Shown: positions 1 to 12,300 of the stretch, piece after piece
How the letters are laid out: the number at the start of each line of letters is the position of its first letter
How positions within the stretch are numbered: position 1 is the stretch's first letter
Assembly: GCA_904066235.2 (NCBI GenBank)
Contig: CAJFCV020000003.1
Coordinates: forward strand, 8,184,001-8,248,000
DNA: 64,000 nt
Direction: 5' to 3'
Origin: Bursaphelenchus xylophilus
Taxonomy: Eukaryota; Nematoda; Chromadorea; Rhabditida; Aphelenchoididae
Notes under the pieces: generated by a model
Database searches by the model: none
What the model saw: only the letters and a program-made list of their open reading frames with translations
Told to the model about the DNA's origin: nothing
Translations under genes and position numbers: made by a program

Positions 1-1475
1 AGAACGCCTCCGGGCTTGATGGCTATTGAGTTTATGGAAAGGGCTTTCAGTGCGGAGGATCAAGAACTATTTGAGGTGGGAATGGCTCATGTATTAGCTT
101 ACATACCAAACGATTACAAAAGTTATTGATATTATTCTAGATAGCAACAAAAGGCCCGTTGTGCCCCGAGGATTGGTGTGTAATGATGCTGGATATCATT
201 AGCATGACTTTTAAGACGATGAAGAATGCGAGCGGGGGTAAATTTATTTATTTTAAGCCATTTGATAAAATTTATATTATTTTAGGTATGAAACTGTGCC
301 CATTTTTCCTCGTCGAAGTTGATCCAATCCCCTCGTTCCTGAAATCTCTGGCAATGTTATTTCACAGAACCTGGAGTGAGATTAACGACAATAAGGAAAG
401 CTTGAAGAATGTGCTTGAGATTACACAAGTCAAAGTTAATAAGTGCCTAGAGTCATATCCAAAAACAGTGGAGATGTTTGATTCCTTCCTGAAAGAGAAT
501 TTCGATTCAGAGTTTAGCCGAAAAGAGCTGGAGCTACTCAAAGAAGGAAGGAACGATCTGGAAAATCGATGGAAAAAGTAAGGCTGCCATAGATAATAAA
601 ATTTATTTTTTTTAGAAAGTTGGTAGAGGAACACTCTCCAAGTGTCAAGAAGTTTATAAAGGACACTTATACAAAACCTCTGAAAGATGGGCTTGTTCTT
701 CAACGTTTACCGAAAGATCTGGACAAGATGTTTGAAAAAGAATCCACCAAAAAAGATGACAAATTATTGTGGAGGCATTGGCGACTCAGCGTGTTTGATG
801 ATATTCTCTTTTATCGAGACTGTGGTGATGATGGGAGAGTTGTCAATGGAGAGAAAGGGAGTATCCGAATAGACGAGATCAAACATATTATTCATGGGCC
901 GGAATATTTAACCCTCGCAAACATGGCTCGATTTGAAACTCCACAAGGGATTTTCAACTCATTGAAGAAAAAGAAGTCCCATACAGCAAATTTACCAAAG
1001 GGATTATTGATTCAGACGGCGGAAGAAAACTTTGAATTGATCTGCGAAGATGAGGAAATCTTGGGAAAAATGATCAAAGCTTTTAATATTTTATGCTTTA
1101 ACAAGTACCCAGAAGATGAGGTAAGCGTTGTTTTTTTTATTTAGGACAGCTATCCTTTTTGCCATAAATAATGTAATTTTTCTCTAATTTAAGCTCCAAG
1201 TCCTCTTGAACGTGGAAACCGAAACAAGACTGCTCAATTTGAAGGTGGTAAAGTTGGAGAAGATCGGGGCGCCTAAAGAATCTCCTCTCCCTGTTCCAGA
1301 TCTCCCTAAAAGTTATTATGACTGGATCCCAAAAGAATATCACCATTGTATTGATCCTCGAAAAGTATTAAGACTCAACGGAAAGAAGGTCTCAATTCCA
1401 AGCTTTAAGAAGTACGTCTTTGAATTGCACGACGAAGACGAAGATCCCGACTCCACCTCTAGTTCTGATCTGTGA
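1..1475 (+). CDS. ced-12: ELMO/CED-12 engulfment protein, C-terminal part (5' end outside window)
   Basis: Exons 1-75, 141-237, 286-577, 616-1120 and 1194-1475 join in phase to 416 residues ending in TGA. The start lies upstream of the window. The product starts inside the ELMO domain (TPPGLMAIEFMERA), continues through a helical segment, then a PH-like domain (about residues 160-300, with WRHWRLSVFDD), and ends in a Pro-containing acidic tail. The segment LLNVETETRLLNL followed by PLPVPDLP matches the end of vertebrate ELMO, where a helix and PxxP region follow the PH domain. Family knowledge: ELMO/CED-12 binds DOCK180/CED-5 to form a bipartite exchange factor for Rac/CED-10, used in corpse engulfment and cell migration. 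The last intron must end in AAG (1191-1193): an in-frame TAA at 1185 and exon phase exclude the other AGs. Identity is secure; the exact 5' exon boundary is less so. Confidence 0.85.
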
Positions 1476-2300
1476 TTTGCATAGTAAATTGTGTGTATTA
1501 CTTATTCATAAAATTAAATTTTTATGTTTATAAATTTTGTGTATTTTATACTTTTATTGTTTATGAAGCATATTTTTTTTGCTTTTGTCGAATGCCAAAA
1601 GAATGAAATTTTGATAGGCATAGTTTGTTCCCAGACAGACATTGCCTTCAGTGAAAGAAGTAGCCGTCTTGCCGGTCGGCAAAGACCGTAGTATTCTTAC
1701 AGTGTAGACAGAACCCCACTGTTGATTTAAAGAGCTTACCTTATCTTTCGTTTAAGCTTCCATTTTTTAATTTATTTACCCTAAATTTTTACATAAAATT
1801 TACTTTTGTGTGGATGTGTAAAGCGACTAAATCTGTTGCACTTTCTATTTTCGTCATTTCGACCGAGAAATTTAGCCTAATTTACATTCCAATACCCGAT
1901 AAGTTGACCTCGTTGAGGTGTTTTTAGCGAATTTTACGATCGGCTGAGCTCAAGTAATAGCTCGGGATAAAAAATGATTATTTTGTGTTATGACGGAGTA
2001 AAAAACATTTTATGACGGTTTTCAGTGTATGTAGTTGATATAACTGATGACTAAAGGAGCATATGTTGATGTCTGGGTCACGGTCGTTCCTCCTCAAAAG
2101 CCTTGAATTGCCAAATAAAATTCAAATTTAGCGGAAATAATGGCATAATTCGGCCTTAGCTCAAGGTTGCTTCGTAAACGCTGAGATCGCCCACAAAGTT
2201 TCAACTAATACGTCATCAAAATGATCGAGTAATCTTTCACAAATAATGTACTCGTAATTCTTTCCCTTCAAAAACGAATTCTTCGGAGCTTGTAGTGGAG
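1476..2300. other. Intergenic, nothing recognised
   Basis: A+T-rich sequence downstream of the ELMO gene. A polyadenylation-type AATAAA-like run follows the stop. No convincing reading frame, RNA gene or repeat was seen. Confidence 0.5.
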
Positions 2301-2339
2301 ATTCTTCAACAACTTTTTATTTGATGAATAAAGTTTTTT

Positions 2340-2704
2340 CTGAAGTGTTCACGTTACCCAACTAGTGCCGTCCGAACATTCTCTGGCGATTACATCGGCT
2401 CGAATTCGCCCCAAAAGTCTCGAGCCAACACCGGTTTGCGGCTTGTCTCAAAGCCGGTCCGTTAATTCGATTTGAAAGCGTTGACGATCACGTCAATTAG
2501 CTGGATCGCCTGACTCATGAAGCGACTCATTACCGGACTCGCTTCATGAATAACCGACCGATGTTCTTGGTCGCCGTTCCACGGATGCCTTCGCCTGGCA
2601 TCGTCCGCAGCGCCGAAGGCGCCGCAAAAGGTCAGAAACGCCCATCGCGCGCCGACGTTATAAAACCGTGGGGCGTGCTGTGAAGACGCTCGAAGATCCC
2701 ACAC
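2340..2704 (-). pseudogene. Possible decayed coding sequence in a GC-rich island
   Basis: This patch is clearly more GC-rich than its surroundings. On the minus strand an 80-codon frame (2704 to 2462, GTG start) is rich in Arg/Ala/Gly (e.g. GAFGAADDARRRHPWNGD). After its stop the same frame stays open for 22 more codons (TGFETSRKPVLARDFWGEF), then after another stop gives SPENVRTALVG. Coherent sequence continuing in one frame across several stops suggests a once-coding region, or a copy of a repeated sequence, that has been inactivated. I have a vague memory of similar conserved hypothetical sequences in databases but cannot verify it. It could instead be a structured or repeated non-coding sequence read by chance. 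Confidence 0.3.
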
Positions 2705-3195
2705 TCGAGATTACGGGATCACTCCTCGGGAAGGGGGGATTATTTGCGGGATGGGGAACAGGTGTAAGGAACGTTGGGAGAAAGTTGTTCGGCGAGGCGT
2801 TTCCGTATGACAATCTGTTTGTTTATGAATATAATTGTGTAAGCATAAACAAACTACAGTAGGCATTTGGAGAGGTTGTGCTATGAGGGATCAAGAGGAT
2901 TTGCGATATATTTTTTTTTGATGGCTTTAGGCATTTCTTTGCGAATAAAAGTAATGGACCTTGCCTATAGTTCCACAGGGCCTTTCCGAAACAACCAATT
3001 TTCAAAGTTATCCGCGGCAACCTAAGGCTGAAATTATCTTAAAAAAATGTAGTTCTAAAACACCCTTTATATGGTTTCTCTTACTCAGCGTTACATATAC
3101 TTCACTGTTAATCAAACATTTTTCAACACGCATTTTTGAATATTTTTTGGCATCGATTTTCCTTAACTATAATTCCGTGCTTTTCAGAACACAAA

Positions 3196-3467
3196 ATGTT
3201 TCGATCGGCCCTTAAATTTTTCTTCTTCTTCATGCTGGTCCTCGCTGTTATGGGAAACCGAGCGAAAAGAGGTAATCAGCTCTCCCAATAACCCTAAAGT
3301 ATCATCGTATTTTAGCTGAGGCCCCTGCCTTCCTCCAAGCCGATTCGTTAAACGAAATTCCCGAATCCGAAGCCAGCGGCGAAGCCCCTTCCGACTCCAC
3401 TTTCCTCCGCGACGAAGGCCGATTAGAAGGATCTGGCGCCGAAATCGAAGCCTCAGGGCAAGAATAA
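3196..3467 (+). CDS. Small secreted peptide with acidic Ser-Gly motifs
   Basis: Two exons, 3196-3271 and 3316-3467, with a 44-base intron, encode 75 residues. The ATG lies 8 bases after TTTTCAG (3181-3187), which looks like a trans-splice acceptor and supports this start. Residues 1-20 are a signal peptide (FFFFFMLVLAVMG), followed by a basic RAKR site that could be a furin-type cleavage site. The mature ~50 residues are acidic, rich in Glu/Ser/Ala, and contain SG flanked by acid in three places (SEASGEAP, EGSGAE, EASGQE). In nematodes such motifs are the attachment sites of small chondroitin proteoglycans (CPG family), so this is a candidate proteoglycan core or secreted peptide. An AATAAA overlaps the stop at 3464-3469. 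Confidence 0.65.
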
Positions 3468-5100
3468 ATAAATTAAACTATTGTTTTGTATATTTATTTT
3501 GTTATATAAATTATTTGAAGAATGCGGAGAAAGTTTTTTTTATTTTTAATTATGACAAATGACTTTGACCCAGTAAATGGAAAAGAAAACGGATTCGGAT
3601 TAGGAGCCGAAAAACGTCTGCAAGAATAATAGATTGTTTGTGGGTTATGTCATCGTAATCGGGGGGATTTGGTTGGTGATAAATGAGAATGGAGATTTAA
3701 TTGGAAAACGAAAGGAACAAACACGGTGGTAGAGTCGTTCAAAATGATACTTATCTTTCAAACAACTTGTTGAGTTATGGACAGCAAGATACAGCAATCG
3801 GACCACAGAAACTGCGGTCATTTGGTACATTGATAGAGCATTTGAACTGGGCTCAATTTTCCGGGCCACATATTCAAGGTCCGGCACAGAGACGGGTGAT
3901 GATTCCAAAAAAAATTTTTTTTGACAAAAGAGTCTTGTAGACAACCATTCACCTCCAGCCATAATGTAAATTTTTGATTTAAAAAATTTTTTTGACCTAA
4001 AGTAACAACTCCTGTGTTATAATTCCTCTTTGAATTCATAAACTGCAACAATTCTCCCTTGCCACTCAAACAGAACCCAGAATAGGTTCTTATCACCTCT
4101 TACTAAACAGTTTTTCCAAATGAAATTACTCCTCAATCCCAGAAACGATGATTACAAGATATTCAATACTTTGGACTTTAATTTCTTGTCTTTTTTCCTG
4201 TATATTTTAACTTAATTATTGTCACGAGGAAATTAGTTAATATTCCTCTTACTGATAAGGAAACCAGCTTGTAAATAATAAAAGTAAAGTTGCTGATCTT
4301 TAGAAATCAAGACAACATTATTTCCATAATCGATAGTCACTTGATTTTAGCCACAAAATTTTATCACTACTGAATTTTTGTCCTTTGAAAAATTTGGTTA
4401 TGACGATAAAAAGTTGTACTAATTACAGGAAGAAACAAAGAGTTCTTTGATGGTCGTGCAATTTGCAATTACTGATTACAATTTGGGAAAGATATGAGCT
4501 TATCATATTATCTGATATCTGGTAAACATAAATGGGAGATGCCCGGAGGGAATGCAAAACTATTTATAGTTGTGCAAGGTTAATTAAAGGGACGATAATA
4601 TTTGCAAAAATCTCGCAAATATTATCAGGCATTTCATAGATATGTAATAGCCAAAAATTCACCAGTAGCAAATTAAAAACATGATTCTATAATAATCTAT
4701 CAAGAAAAGGTACTTCTCAAACATTCTTTGCCCGTTTGAAATGAAAAATTACGGGGAGATAAGCAAGTTATGACATTCGAGGAACAAAAACCATTTTTAG
4801 ACCGCCAAAAGATAAAGTGTGATGACGTTAACGGAAAATAATGGAATTCGAACTTTGAGAGGGTATACATCAATACACAAGATGTGAATTGCAGCGTTTT
4901 AAAGGATCAAGTTGATAAGAATCGTAAAATGCTAATACAAACACAACGTTTTATATATACAAGTAATCAGTGTTTTCCCCATTGGGGTTCTAGGAATTTT
5001 CGAAAAATGGTATAACTTTGCAGTCTCTGAGTGTTATCAAAAATCGCTTCAACCAACCGACTCTGCATGCATATTTGAAGCAAAACTGACAGCACTAATC
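3468..5100. other. Intergenic, nothing convincing
   Basis: About 1.6 kb without a supportable gene. Overlapping frames on both strands near 3645-4096 have no recognisable motif, no consistent splice sites and opposite orientations. Confidence 0.4.
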
Positions 5101-5562
5101 CTAGTGGATGATCAGCTCTGATAACACTTGGCACAAATTATGATTAAATTTTTTTCTAAGACATATGCAAGATTTGTAACTTTCGCATTGACATGTGACT
5201 AATGCCAGATGTGAATTTAAAGAAACCACAAACACTTCTCTTATGGGTATTGAGGGACAACCTAAACCTGAGACTTGGAACGGATTGGGCAACACTCTTG
5301 ACCTCAATCTCTTTGCAAAAAATAAATAGATGAAAATCTCTGAGTCCAAGCAGTAGTTTCGAGAGTTGGTTGTGATCTCATGGAACTGCAGGTTTTGTTT
5401 TTTATAGTCATCAATAATGAGCCTCTTCATTGTGGATTTCCTATTTCCACTAGACCATTGAGAAATAAGGAACGTATTTTCTACATATAAAACATAAGTA
5501 CTAATCTCACATGACCCTTCCAACATTTCTTGATCTTTCAACCGCACATTCATTATCTGCAT
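5101..5562 (-). CDS. Unrecognised open reading frame, 153 codons
   Basis: An uninterrupted minus-strand frame starts at an ATG at 5562 and ends at 5101. A frame this long is unusual in A+T-rich intergenic DNA. The translation has a mixed composition with several Cys in its C-terminal third (TCQCESYKSCIC) and no domain I recognise. It may be a lineage-specific single-exon gene, an exon of a larger minus-strand gene, or chance. No signal peptide or membrane segment is seen. Confidence 0.25.
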   Translation of the reverse strand: MQIMNVRLKDQEMLEGSCEISTYVLYVENTFLISQWSSGNRKSTMKRLIIDDYKKQNLQFHEITTNSRNYCLDSEIFIYLFFAKRLRSRVLPNPFQVSGLGCPSIPIREVFVVSLNSHLALVTCQCESYKSCICLRKKFNHNLCQVLSELIIH

Positions 5563-5790
5563 TTCTATCGATTATGAAAGTTGATCACATGCCTTTGCTG
5601 ATAAGCCAGCTAATCAGATATTTGTTTTTTCCCAGACTCGATATTTCGGGAGCCTGACGTCTTATGGAGTAATCAGTAACCTCAACAATTTGCCTTAAAA
5701 GGCCTTGCCTTTCTGCTATCAGCTCATTCTGTTTGAGTTTTCTTTAATTCTCCGTTCTATTTTTTGTTAATAAAAAGCGATTCTTCCAAA

Positions 5791-8364
5791 ATGACTTCAG
5801 AACGAAGAGCATCGTGCAATGAGGCGGCGGACGAAAGCCAAAAAGGAAATGCCAGCATACTGGTAATTTTTTTAACTTCGAAAAAATTGGTCTTTTATTG
5901 TAACTAGACTACAGTTTAAGGTTTTTGAACTTTTGAACCCCAAGGTTTTCTAAAAATCGAAAACTTGCAATCATAAGAAAATGTTATGTTAGTTTACAAT
6001 TACGTCATCAAACCCTTTTCAGGCCATAACTCTCGTCATAGTGATAGCATCAGCTCTGATTGCCTATCACGATAAATGGAAATCCCAGCAAATCCCGGAT
6101 CCGTGCCCGCAATACGACCTGACACAATCTCAACAATGTTATCACACTTGCAGTATTGAGATGGTTGAGAGTGTCCCACAGAATTTGACAATACTTTCGG
6201 ACAAAGTTAAGAGTACATTTGAAGCGTGGAATGAATTGGTTTCTCAAAGTGAAATTTCTCTGGACATTGCGGCTTACAAATCGAGTTTGAGAGGAAAGCA
6301 TGTGCTGGGATCGGTGACACAAGACTTTTCGGTGGAGGTAAGAGGTTTTAATTTGTTTTTGAGTTTAAGATATTACTTTCACGGTTGCTTCCGTTTCTGC
6401 ATTAATCTGTTATCAGTCAATAGTTCAAAGTGTACTGCTTAGATTCTAGTTAAAATTAGCTTAAATGAAGACCTACAACTCATTTAGATCATCTTCTCAT
6501 ATGTGCTTCATTTTGAGTATTTGAACTGTAAATTTTAGTTCAAGAAATCCCGCTTCCTTTCATGGTGATTATGCTTATTAGTTTTTTTCAGGGTGATCTA
6601 ATCTTTGAAGAACTAAAACAAGCCGGCCTTGGCCGTAACGTCAACATCCGAATCGTCGAGAACGCTCCATCCAAAGACAAAGGAGACAACGAAGATGCCC
6701 GGAGTCTTCAAAATGCTGGCGTTGCAGCCCTTCGAAAGCTCAACCTCCAGAGACTTTACAACTCTGGCACGATGCATTCCAAATTCATTATCGCTGATGA
6801 GAAAAGCTTCTATCTTGGCTCTGCAAACCTTGATTGGAGATCGTTGAGTCAGAAGATGGAAATGGGAGTGCTCGTGAAGAATTGTCCTTGTTTGGCCAAG
6901 GAGTTGAGACATTCCTTTGAGCAATATTGGCAGGCAGCGAATGTGGAGAGACCGGATCAGATGAAAAAAGCGATTCATCGGCGATCTCCGCATATCTACA
7001 ATATGAAAAAGCCGCTGAAGATACAGTATGACGGAGTCGACTCAAAAGTTTATATTGCGGTAAGTGTAAAAGTACATTTAAAACTGCCATCTAACACTTT
7101 CAAAAGCCTTAGTTTCCGCTAAGCGTCAAAAAGAAGATTAAAAAGTAGAGGAAGTTTTAAATACCAGAATATTTACGGGATTTTCACGTAGCCAGCTACG
7201 TAGACAATAAGGCCTTGTTATGTTCAACATTAAAATGCCATGTTTGTTATTTATTAATACTATAATTAATATTTTTAATCAAAAGATTAACCCATACCCC
7301 ACGCAATTCGTATATTTAGAAAAATTAATTATCCCCCAATTAAGATGTCTCAGGTTCATTGTCAATGCCAAATTTAGACTAATTGATTTGTTTTCTTCTG
7401 AAAAGTTTAATATTTTTTGAGTCTAGCCGTCATCTTTTCGTATCTTAAGATTTTCTTTGTATTCCAGACCTCGCCAAAGCTGATGAATGCCCCTGAAAGA
7501 ACATGGGATCTTGATGCTCTTGTGGATACGATCAACAGGTCAAAAACACATCTTCATATTCATGTCATGGATTACTTCCCAATGTTCTTGTACTCAAATA
7601 ACAACCGATTCTGGCCAGTATTGGACAACGCGTTGAGAGATGCCATTCTGAGAGGAGTGAATGTCAAAATGATTGCTGCTGCATTGCATTATCCAAAAAT
7701 GGGCTTGAGATTTCTGAAGAGTCTCGAGATGATGAATGAAATTGGGAAAGGAAAGATAGAAGTGAAGATTATTAAGATTCCGACTCCAGGACAGATGCAA
7801 AGCGTAATTCGAAGGGAGAGAAGAACGCACAAGAAATTCGTGGTGACTGATGACACTGTTGTTGTTGGTAAGTTCAAGACTTCGTTGGGCATTCGGATTC
7901 CTTCTCCTTTTGTTGGAAATTTTAATATACTTCTCTTAAAATACTTTCTGTTCAGTTTTGTTATTTCCTTCGGAACGTGTCATAAGCTTTTCTTATCTTT
8001 TCTTGTTATTGTCTTTGCAGTTCCATAAAAACATTGCTTATCACTAAAAAACACCTAGTACAAGAGGTTATGAGTAAAGACATGATGATATTTTGTCCTA
8101 ATGAAATTACTACTTGTTTCAGGTACCTCCAACTGGTCGGGTGATTATTTCGAAGGCGTTGGAACTGGTGCCGCCATTGTGATCCAGCAACAGCCTGGAC
8201 ACCAGCCGTTAATCCAGAAGATGAGGAATATCTTCAAGAGGGATTGGGAGAGCGAAGCGGCACATCCTTTGAGTGATTACATTACTGGCTGCATCGATAA
8301 GACTTCTAAAGTCGACTTCTGTGAATACGAAAAGGATAAGTCATTATTGATCAACTCTGAATAG
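5791..8364 (+). CDS. Phospholipase D3/D4-like type II membrane protein
   Basis: Exons 5791-5862, 6023-6337, 6592-7059, 7468-7867 and 8123-8364 join to 498 residues. A short N-terminal tail precedes one membrane anchor (about residues 25-39, AITLVIVIASALIAY), giving the type II topology of PLD3/PLD4. The lumenal part has two HKD half-sites: MHSKFIIADE (H191, K193, D198) and THKKFVVTDD (H406, K408, D413), followed by GTSNWSGDYF. SANLDWRSL and NRFWPVLDNAL are also family signatures. Family knowledge: mammalian PLD3/PLD4 act in endolysosomes as 5' exonucleases on single-stranded nucleic acid rather than as classical phospholipases. All catalytic residues are present, so an active enzyme is expected. 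Intron 3 is the longest (408 bases) and shows nothing else. Confidence 0.88.
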
Positions 8365-8817
8365 CCAGCTAGCTAAGATTAGTCAATTCTAGTCCCTAGA
8401 CATTGTAAACATCTTCTCTTTAATTCTACTTGGCTAAAGGTTGTACTTTCTGGAATGCCATCTCACAATCAATATCTTATTCATTCCCCATAATCCTTTG
8501 TCTATATCGTATACTTCGGGTCCTATTTCCTTTTTATTTGTATGAACAACTTCCGCTTTTCTAACCCACTCATTTTTCTTCGACTTATACTTTTCGCTAC
8601 CTTACGGTAGAGTCGCTAATCCCCTTGCAACACCGCCCACCAAATCCCTCGTATTTAACCGAACGGATAAGAGGGAATTCTCCCGGCTTACTAAAGTCTC
8701 AATCGCTGCAAAGTCTGAGTTTTATAGACTCTAGTAGTCCTATATTCAGCTTCTTTTTGGTTCATTTCTTTGACTGTCATCTACATCAAACTGCTGTCAT
8801 CTCTCGCAAATTCAACG
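8365..8817. other. Intergenic / 5' leader
   Basis: Separates the PLD-like gene from the next small gene. A 73-codon frame at 8625 has no features of its own and probably lies in the 5' leader. Confidence 0.4.
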
Positions 8818-9090
8818 ATGAATCCCCTCAACCTGACCAATATTGATATAACTTCCCATGATTTCCACACAATGCGACTTTTCTATACCTCTATGGAACA
8901 AGTCCACACTCTGCTGGTTCTGCTCATCGCCCTGGTGGTCCCTTTGATGATGGTGCTGATTTTGGTGCTAGTGTATAAACTGCATGCAATGAGAAGACGG
9001 GTGATCCCTTCAGTCCGGCTGGAAGAGGAGTTCTCCGATTACGATTTGTTTGGCGCTTGGGCCAAGGAACATTTGATTTTGGACGTGTAA
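8818..9090 (+). CDS. Small single-pass membrane protein, unrecognised
   Basis: A single exon encodes 90 residues from the ATG at 8818. A longer frame begins at 8770 but its first 16 residues look like leader sequence. The N-terminal ~30 residues carry one N-glycosylation motif (NLTN). A strong membrane segment follows (about residues 31-54, VLLIALVVPLMMVLILVLVY), then a basic KLHAMRRR stop-transfer and an acidic, aromatic cytoplasmic tail (EEEFSDYDLF). The layout suggests an N-outside, C-inside orientation; the YDLF stretch could act in sorting. No family recognised. A polyadenylation-type AATAAA is near 9297. Confidence 0.6.
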   Translation: MNPLNLTNIDITSHDFHTMRLFYTSMEQVHTLLVLLIALVVPLMMVLILVLVYKLHAMRRRVIPSVRLEEEFSDYDLFGAWAKEHLILDV

Positions 9091-9388
9091 TATGGCTGTA
9101 TATAAGGCTGTGTCCTCTGTACATGATGTTTGCTTTATACCTGAACACTTGTTTTGTCTTGCCAAAGAGTCCTATAGAGATTACTTAGTTGTTTTTTGAA
9201 CCTATTGCCTATATCTTAACATATCGTTTGTTGAAACCGGTATATTACTGTGCCAAGGTCTTGTACATTAATGATATCTGTAATTATAGTTTGTAAATAA
9301 AAATTTAAAATTTATTTTTACAATTGAAATTTGAAAGCGGCAGTAGATCAGGACTTTAAAGCATTGCTTTTCGTCGAAAAAAGTAATC

Positions 9389-12300
9389 TTATCGATGAGA
9401 CTGATCAATTTCCTCGGAATCCAAAGGATTTCGATACAGATTTAACGAAGATCCAGTGGCCAAAGCGGCCTCGGCCACAGTCTGCTTGCCCACAGAAGAG
9501 CGCTTATTAAAACGACGGTCGTCATCTTCCGCTGTAAACATAACTAATTAATCACTTAATTGACAACATGTCTTATGAGCAGGAATTTAAATTCTCGACT
9601 TATTAATGTAAAGGCATTTAACTATAAAATCTATAAGCCATAAACATCTAACATCTCTTTGTCTCGTATAACTATGATAACGAGGCTCAGTAATACTAAT
9701 TACATACCTCCCATGTAGATAATTATGCAAAAAAACTAAGCGTTTTGCTATATAAAAACTCTGAAAAACATTCCTTACATCTTTGACTTGGTTCTCGTCG
9801 AGGTAACGTCACACTTCGAGGAGTTCCCGGGACTCTTGGCGGTTCACTTGCTTGACTTCGTTTAGGTCCCAAAGAAGGCGTTACAGTGCCGGCTCTGGGC
9901 TGAAGGAAGGCTTGAACTCCTAATGGAGTATTTGATTTACTTCGATCATTCATCAACAACATTTGTCGCTGAACGCTGAGTTCGCGAAGATGCCGTTGGC
10001 TTTCACGGACGTTGAGATACTCGTGCAGCTGTTCTCTGCAAGATTTAATGTGAATAGTAAAATAAGGGATCTTTGGCTTTTGTGGAAATTATCATACAAT
10101 GGCCCTATAGACATCTCTAATTGTCATCTTGCACGTATTGTCTTAACCCCTAATTCCTTTTTTTTGTCTCCCTTTTTCCACCGACATTATATCTGTCATC
10201 GGAAGCCCTGCATAATATCCGACGAATATCCCAGGTAATATCCCTTACTTTGGCGTTTTGTAATCCCTCCATTGTTGGCCTTCGCGGCGTCCGAAGAAAA
10301 TGATACTTAGCACGAGGATTAGGCCGATACAAAGGACCGCCAGCAACGGAAAAATCTGCAAAATGATGGATTTTAATCCAGGAGAAATTGTGTTTATCCC
10401 CATAGGGATTTGCGGAGATTCTGGGCTCTTAATCTTACCACGACACTCTGCCAGAAATAGTACGGAAACTGGTACATCTCTTTTTCACGCCGGGTCTCCT
10501 CCAACCTCCGACTTTCCAGTTTCTCTTTCTTCAGCTCAAGATCTTTTCGAAACGCTTCTGCGACCTCAGGAGATGGATCTATAGGGTCTGCTGTTGTTGG
10601 AATGTAGAACCCACGAAGTAATGTCATATTCTTCTAAAACGGTGGAATTTTTAAACAGATTAATGGTGACTCTGAGCAAGTAAACATAGCGAGTGGCCGG
10701 AAGAGCAATCTGAGCAACAATAAATGCGGATTATCCTCGAGTATTTGTAATTAAATTCCAAAAATTGGTGAAATTCTGGGAAAAAAGGGGGCAATCTAAA
10801 TTTTCAAAAACATATAAACCCCGGAAAGCTTAAAAAGATTTTGGTTTGAAATCGTCAATAGAATTGATAGGAAAAAGACAAGAATAAAACCTTTTAATAT
10901 TGCGCTTGACGAATCAACTTACCACTGAAAACCGACACCAATCAACCTCAAATTGATTCCTAAAATGCTTATCCAGAGGGATAATGTTGTTGTTGGAACA
11001 GTAATCGGGATTGTCACGGTATTTTGCAAGATTCTGGACATTTGGATGGAATTGGGACTGGGTTCCAATCTGGACAAGTGATCTGAAAGATTAGCCAACA
11101 GTAAATGAGTCTGATAACGAATACACCATCGGATCGGGGCAGTCAATGCTTGCTAAAGAGATTATGCAAAATGATGAGACTGTTTTAAAAAAAATCTCTT
11201 TTGGATCCCCGTTTAGCGCGGACAACTGAATTGAAACGGTAGCAATGCTGTCTTCCTCACGAACAATCTCTGTTTTTTAGCACATGGCAACAAGAACGGC
11301 ATAAGGCCGTGTGTCTTTCGGCTTCACGCGCATTCTAAATGTCTATACAAAGCATCTGCCTCAATTTGAGCAAAACTTCAACAAGACGTCGTATCTCATC
11401 AATATAAAATACATGATGATTTTTAAACTCACCCCGACTTGAACTTCTTTCCAGGATAATATGAATTGAAATTGGTATACGCTTCTTCTCGTGACTCCGG
11501 AACATATTCGGGAAGAATGTTGAAGATGTACGGATTGACTCCTTTCCCCGGGAACGTTCGCTGGATCACATTCTCCAACTTCTTCAGATTATTCTTACTG
11601 TAATCACTGTAGAAATCTTCTGGCTCAATATTCTTGAATTTCATTTCGATTACTTGCTGCGTTGTTGTGTTGAAACGAACTGAAATTTCAAAAGTATTTT
11701 AAAAAATATTCGGCAAAAAACAACCGTTCGAGTCATAAATGGTTTGCTTACTGTCATCATCAAGCAGTATTGTAATGTATTGACTGGCGCTTTCGTAGTT
11801 ATCAATCCTCCGTGCAATGATATGAATGGTGACTTGTGGCATTGGAGTGACTGGAGTGCCAACCAAATAAGCGATGACTTGATGACGAGAGCCGGCGAGA
11901 TGCAACCAGACTGGGAGTTCTGGCTTCCCTTTGGCAGTCGCTTTCCATTTTACGTTTACTGAAAAAAGTAAAATTTGCTTATTGCAAGGCCTTCTTTTTA
12001 GGGACTACTTAACGTTTCAAGAATCTAGAATGTAATAGAAGACATCAACCTGAAATTTGAGGATGTGCGTTATCTTTGATTGTAACCTGAGAGTTGTTTG
12101 TTGATAACTCTTTTGGCTTTACTATTTAAAATAATCTTACAAAAACATTCAAATCTAAATTTTTTTGTTATTTGTATTTATATTCTCAAAGGGGCAGAGA
12201 AGTTTCTAAAATGTCTGAAAATCTTTGACTCATCGTAAATCTCGTCATAGAAACTGTTCATCGTCTTTTGACATTACAAACTTGAATATCACATCAAAAC

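Noticed and set aside
3645..4096. Overlapping frames on both strands
   Set aside because: No motif, signal peptide, splice support or composition change; the strands compete and neither is convincing.
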